The notes under the pieces are model-generated. The model searched no databases. It had not been told where the DNA came from and saw only the letters and a program-made list of their open reading frames with translations. The translations under genes were made by a program, and so were the position numbers. A DNA stretch of 64,000 nt. Source: Mesorhizobium_K marinum (GTDB taxonomy: Bacteria; Pseudomonadota; Alphaproteobacteria; Rhizobiales; Rhizobiaceae). The stretch is from the NCBI RefSeq assembly GCF_040813715.1, contig NZ_JBFOCH010000023.1. One strand, 5' to 3'. Below are positions 62,363 to 64,000 of this stretch, piece after piece (position 1 is the stretch's first letter; every line of letters starts with the position of its first letter).

Positions 62363-63289
62363 CTACGTCCCCAGCATGATGTCCATGTTCTGGACCGCGG
62401 CGCCGGAAGCGCCCTTGCCGAGATTGTCGTAGACGGCGACCAGAAGGGCCTGCGCCTTCTTGTCGTTGGCGAAGACGTGAAGCCGCATGCGGTTGGTGTT
62501 GTTGTATGTTTCCGGGTTCAACTCAGGCGTCCGCTCGATCGCCCCGTAGGGCGCGACCTCGACGACGGAGTGCTCCAGGCCGGCATAGTGATCGGCGATC
62601 GCTGCGTGCAGTTCCGCGCCGGTCGGCACATGGTTCAGCGCGGCGAGTTGCAGCGGCACCGCGGTGACCATGCCCTGGGCGAAGTTTCCGACCACCGGCT
62701 GCATCATCGGGTCGCGCGACAGCCCGGCATAGAGCCTGAACTCCGGCACGTGCTTGTGCTGGAAGGTCAGGCCGTACGGCAGGTAGTCCGGGGCGCCGTC
62801 GCCCTTCGCCTCGTAGTCCTCGACCATCTGGCGGCCGCCGCCGGAATAGCCGGATATGCCGTTCATGGTGATCGGAAAGCCGGCGGGGACGAGGCCTGCC
62901 TTGACGAGCGGGCGCAGCGTCGCGATCGGCCCCTGCGGCCAGCAGCCGGGATTGGCGACAAGCCTGGCGGCGGCGATCGTCTTCGCCTGCTCGCGGTCCA
63001 TCTCCGGAAAGCCGTAGGCCCAGCCGGCTGCGACGCGGTGCGCCGTCGAGGCATCGATGACGCGGGTGCCGGCGTCGCCGATCAGCGCGACGCTTTCGCG
63101 CGCGGCGTCGTCGGGCAGGCAGAGGATCGCGATGTCCGCGGCGCGCAGGAAGTCTGCGCGTGCCTCGGGGTCCTTTCGGCGCTCGACCGGGATCGACAGC
63201 ACGTCGATGTCGTTTCGGTCGGCCAGCCTGGCGCGTATCTGCAGGCCGGTCGTCCCGTGTTCGCCGTCAATGAAGATCTTCGGTTTCAT
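62363..63289 (-). CDS. argC: N-acetyl-gamma-glutamyl-phosphate reductase
   Basis: Third enzyme of arginine synthesis. 308 residues of the short (type 2) form: KPKIFIDGEHGTTGLQIRAR, VIDASTAHRVAAGWAYGFPE, the catalytic Cys in LVANPGCWPQGPIATLRPLV, GISGYSGGGRQMVEDYEAKG and KHVPEFRLYAGLSRDP. Complete at this copy; two further partial copies of its first 60 codons lie at 63342-63494 and 63566-63655 because of N joins. In the real genome its start is about 30 bases after the speB stop. Confidence 0.94.
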   Translation of the reverse strand: MKPKIFIDGEHGTTGLQIRARLADRNDIDVLSIPVERRKDPEARADFLRAADIAILCLPDDAARESVALIGDAGTRVIDASTAHRVAAGWAYGFPEMDREQAKTIAAARLVANPGCWPQGPIATLRPLVKAGLVPAGFPITMNGISGYSGGGRQMVEDYEAKGDGAPDYLPYGLTFQHKHVPEFRLYAGLSRDPMMQPVVGNFAQGMVTAVPLQLAALNHVPTGAELHAAIADHYAGLEHSVVEVAPYGAIERTPELNPETYNNTNRMRLHVFANDKKAQALLVAVYDNLGKGASGAAVQNMDIMLGT

Positions 63290-63685
63290 TTCAGTCGCAA
63301 CAATCCATCGAAATCAAGGCTATATGCCGGCCGCGTGGTTNGGCGGTGCGCAGGAAGTCGGCGCGTGCCTCGGGGTCCTTGCGGCGCTCGACCGGGATCG
63401 ACAGCACGTCGATGTCGTTTCGGTCGGCGAGCCTGGCGCGTATCTGCAGGCCGGTCGTCCCGTGTTCGCCGTCAATGAAGATCTTCGGTTTCATTTCAGT
63501 CGCAACAATCCATCGAAATCAAGGCTATATGCCGGCCGCGTGGTTCGCTTCCGCGCCGTTCTGGNCACGTCGATGTCGTTTCGGTCGGCCAGCCTGGCGC
63601 GTATCTGCAGGCCGGTCGTCCCGTGTTCGCCGTCAATGAAGATCTTCGGTTTCATTTCAGTCGCAACAATCCATCGAAATCAAGG
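63290..63685. repeat. Partial second and third copies of the argC start (N at 63341 and 63565)
   Basis: The argC 5' part (ATG at 63289) recurs with ATG at 63494 (offset 205) and 63655 (offset 161). Differences are mostly silent (CTC/CTG, CGA/CGC, GCA/GCC) with one Ala/Thr change. They are two stacked uncollapsed overlaps; there is nothing else in this stretch. Confidence 0.9.
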
Positions 63686-64000
63686 CTATATGCCGGCCGC
63701 GTGGTTCGCTTCCGCGCCGTTCTGGCCCAACGCCTCCTGGCGCGCAAGCCGCTCGGCGAGCAGGCCGAGATAGTGCATCGCGACAGTGGCGCCGGCGATC
63801 GCGGTTATATCGGCGTGATCGTAGGCCGGCGCAACCTCGACGATGTCGGCGCCGACGATATCCACCTGGCCGATCTGGCGCAGCACCGAGAGCATCTTGG
63901 CCGTGGACGGGCCGCCGGCGACCGGCGTGCCGGTGCCCGGCGCGAAGGCAGGGTCGAGGCAGTCGATGTCGAAGGTGACATAGGCCTTCTTCCCGCCGGT
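63686..64000 (-). CDS. speB: Agmatinase/ureohydrolase, C-terminal part (runs off right edge)
   Basis: The last 104 residues are visible. The metal-binding motif TFDIDCLDPAFAPGTGTPVA and GGPSTAKMLSVLRQIGQVDI, VGADIVEVAPAYDHADITAI identify the ureohydrolase family; GxxFxDxDxxDPxxAPGTGTP with this tail is typical of SpeB agmatinase, which splits agmatine to putrescine and urea. The stop is 30 bases before the argC start (third copy), so they are likely one operon. Confidence 0.88.
   Translation of the reverse strand, partial: TGGKKAYVTFDIDCLDPAFAPGTGTPVAGGPSTAKMLSVLRQIGQVDIVGADIVEVAPAYDHADITAIAGATVAMHYLGLLAERLARQEALGQNGAEANHAAGI

Noticed and set aside
63342..63655. Tandem partial argC genes
   Set aside because: Two stacked contig overlaps at N 63341 and 63565; only the copy ending at 62363 is complete.

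Overview
The window is a GC-rich alphaproteobacterial chromosome segment. Gene content and order fit the Rhizobiales (Hyphomicrobiales), most likely a Mesorhizobium/Phyllobacteriaceae-like organism. Backbone blocks supporting this are hom-recJ, yidD/iscU-like/folE/hisI/patatin, thrS, hppA-bamE-(cytochrome bc1 chaperone)-DUF177-plsX-fabH-ihfA-merR, and DUF2842/ctaA-argC-speB. It is not a finished sequence. It contains 14 single-N joins (2323, 13940, 27272, 34787, 39854, 41138, 42196, 44055, 50561, 51611, 56387, 60900, 63341, 63565). At 12 of them the same 50-330 bases are repeated on both sides, and the copies often differ by a few mostly synonymous bases. I read these as uncollapsed contig overlaps from closely related strains (a metagenome-like assembly), so genes broken there (phaC, LLM oxidoreductase, TRAP permease, peptidase, tfuA, GT4, wzy-like, gumC-like, ctaA, argC) should be treated as intact.

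Layout: 1-18.7 kb is housekeeping (tRNA-Glu, M15-like peptidase lipoprotein, phaC, aminotransferase, hom, recJ, patatin, hisI, folE, iscU-like, yidD, thrS) with a LysR/LLM insertion at 11.7-14.1 kb and two small secreted proteins. 18.7-28.4 kb holds adenine deaminase, the proton-pumping pyrophosphatase and the envelope/fatty-acid block ending with ihfA and merR. 28.4-39.2 kb is accessory transport and signalling: a five-gene peptide-type ABC importer, a TAXI-TRAP transporter with a terminator between binding protein and permease, and a class III nucleotide cyclase with TolB-like and TPR domains.

39.3-46.3 kb is the most unusual part. One leftward operon encodes YcaO, TfuA, a thermolysin-like (gluzincin) metalloprotease, a 270-residue protein, the tail of a second copy of the metalloprotease, a 57-residue AT-rich ORF, and a second 270-residue paralogue ending in perfect GMNAR pentapeptide repeats. 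YcaO plus TfuA is the pair that makes backbone thioamides (thioglycine in methyl-coenzyme M reductase). The YcaO here lacks a PxPxP tail and the repeats have Gly but no Cys/Ser/Thr. I infer a candidate, apparently undescribed, repeat-protein thioamidation or RiPP-like system. It ends next to tRNA-Pro(GGG).

46.6-59.7 kb is a polysaccharide locus: three co-oriented glycosyltransferases closed by a strong terminator, then a Wzy/ligase-like membrane protein, a polyprenyl-phosphate sugar-1-phosphate transferase, another GT4, an outer-membrane export lipoprotein, a Wzz/GumC-like chain-length protein with a degenerate kinase domain, and a CelD/FemAB-like acyltransferase. No Wzx flippase is in view. 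59.8-64 kb returns to backbone (DUF2842, ctaA, argC, speB) with an FkbM methyltransferase between ctaA and argC. No CRISPR array, transposase, integrase or rRNA was seen.
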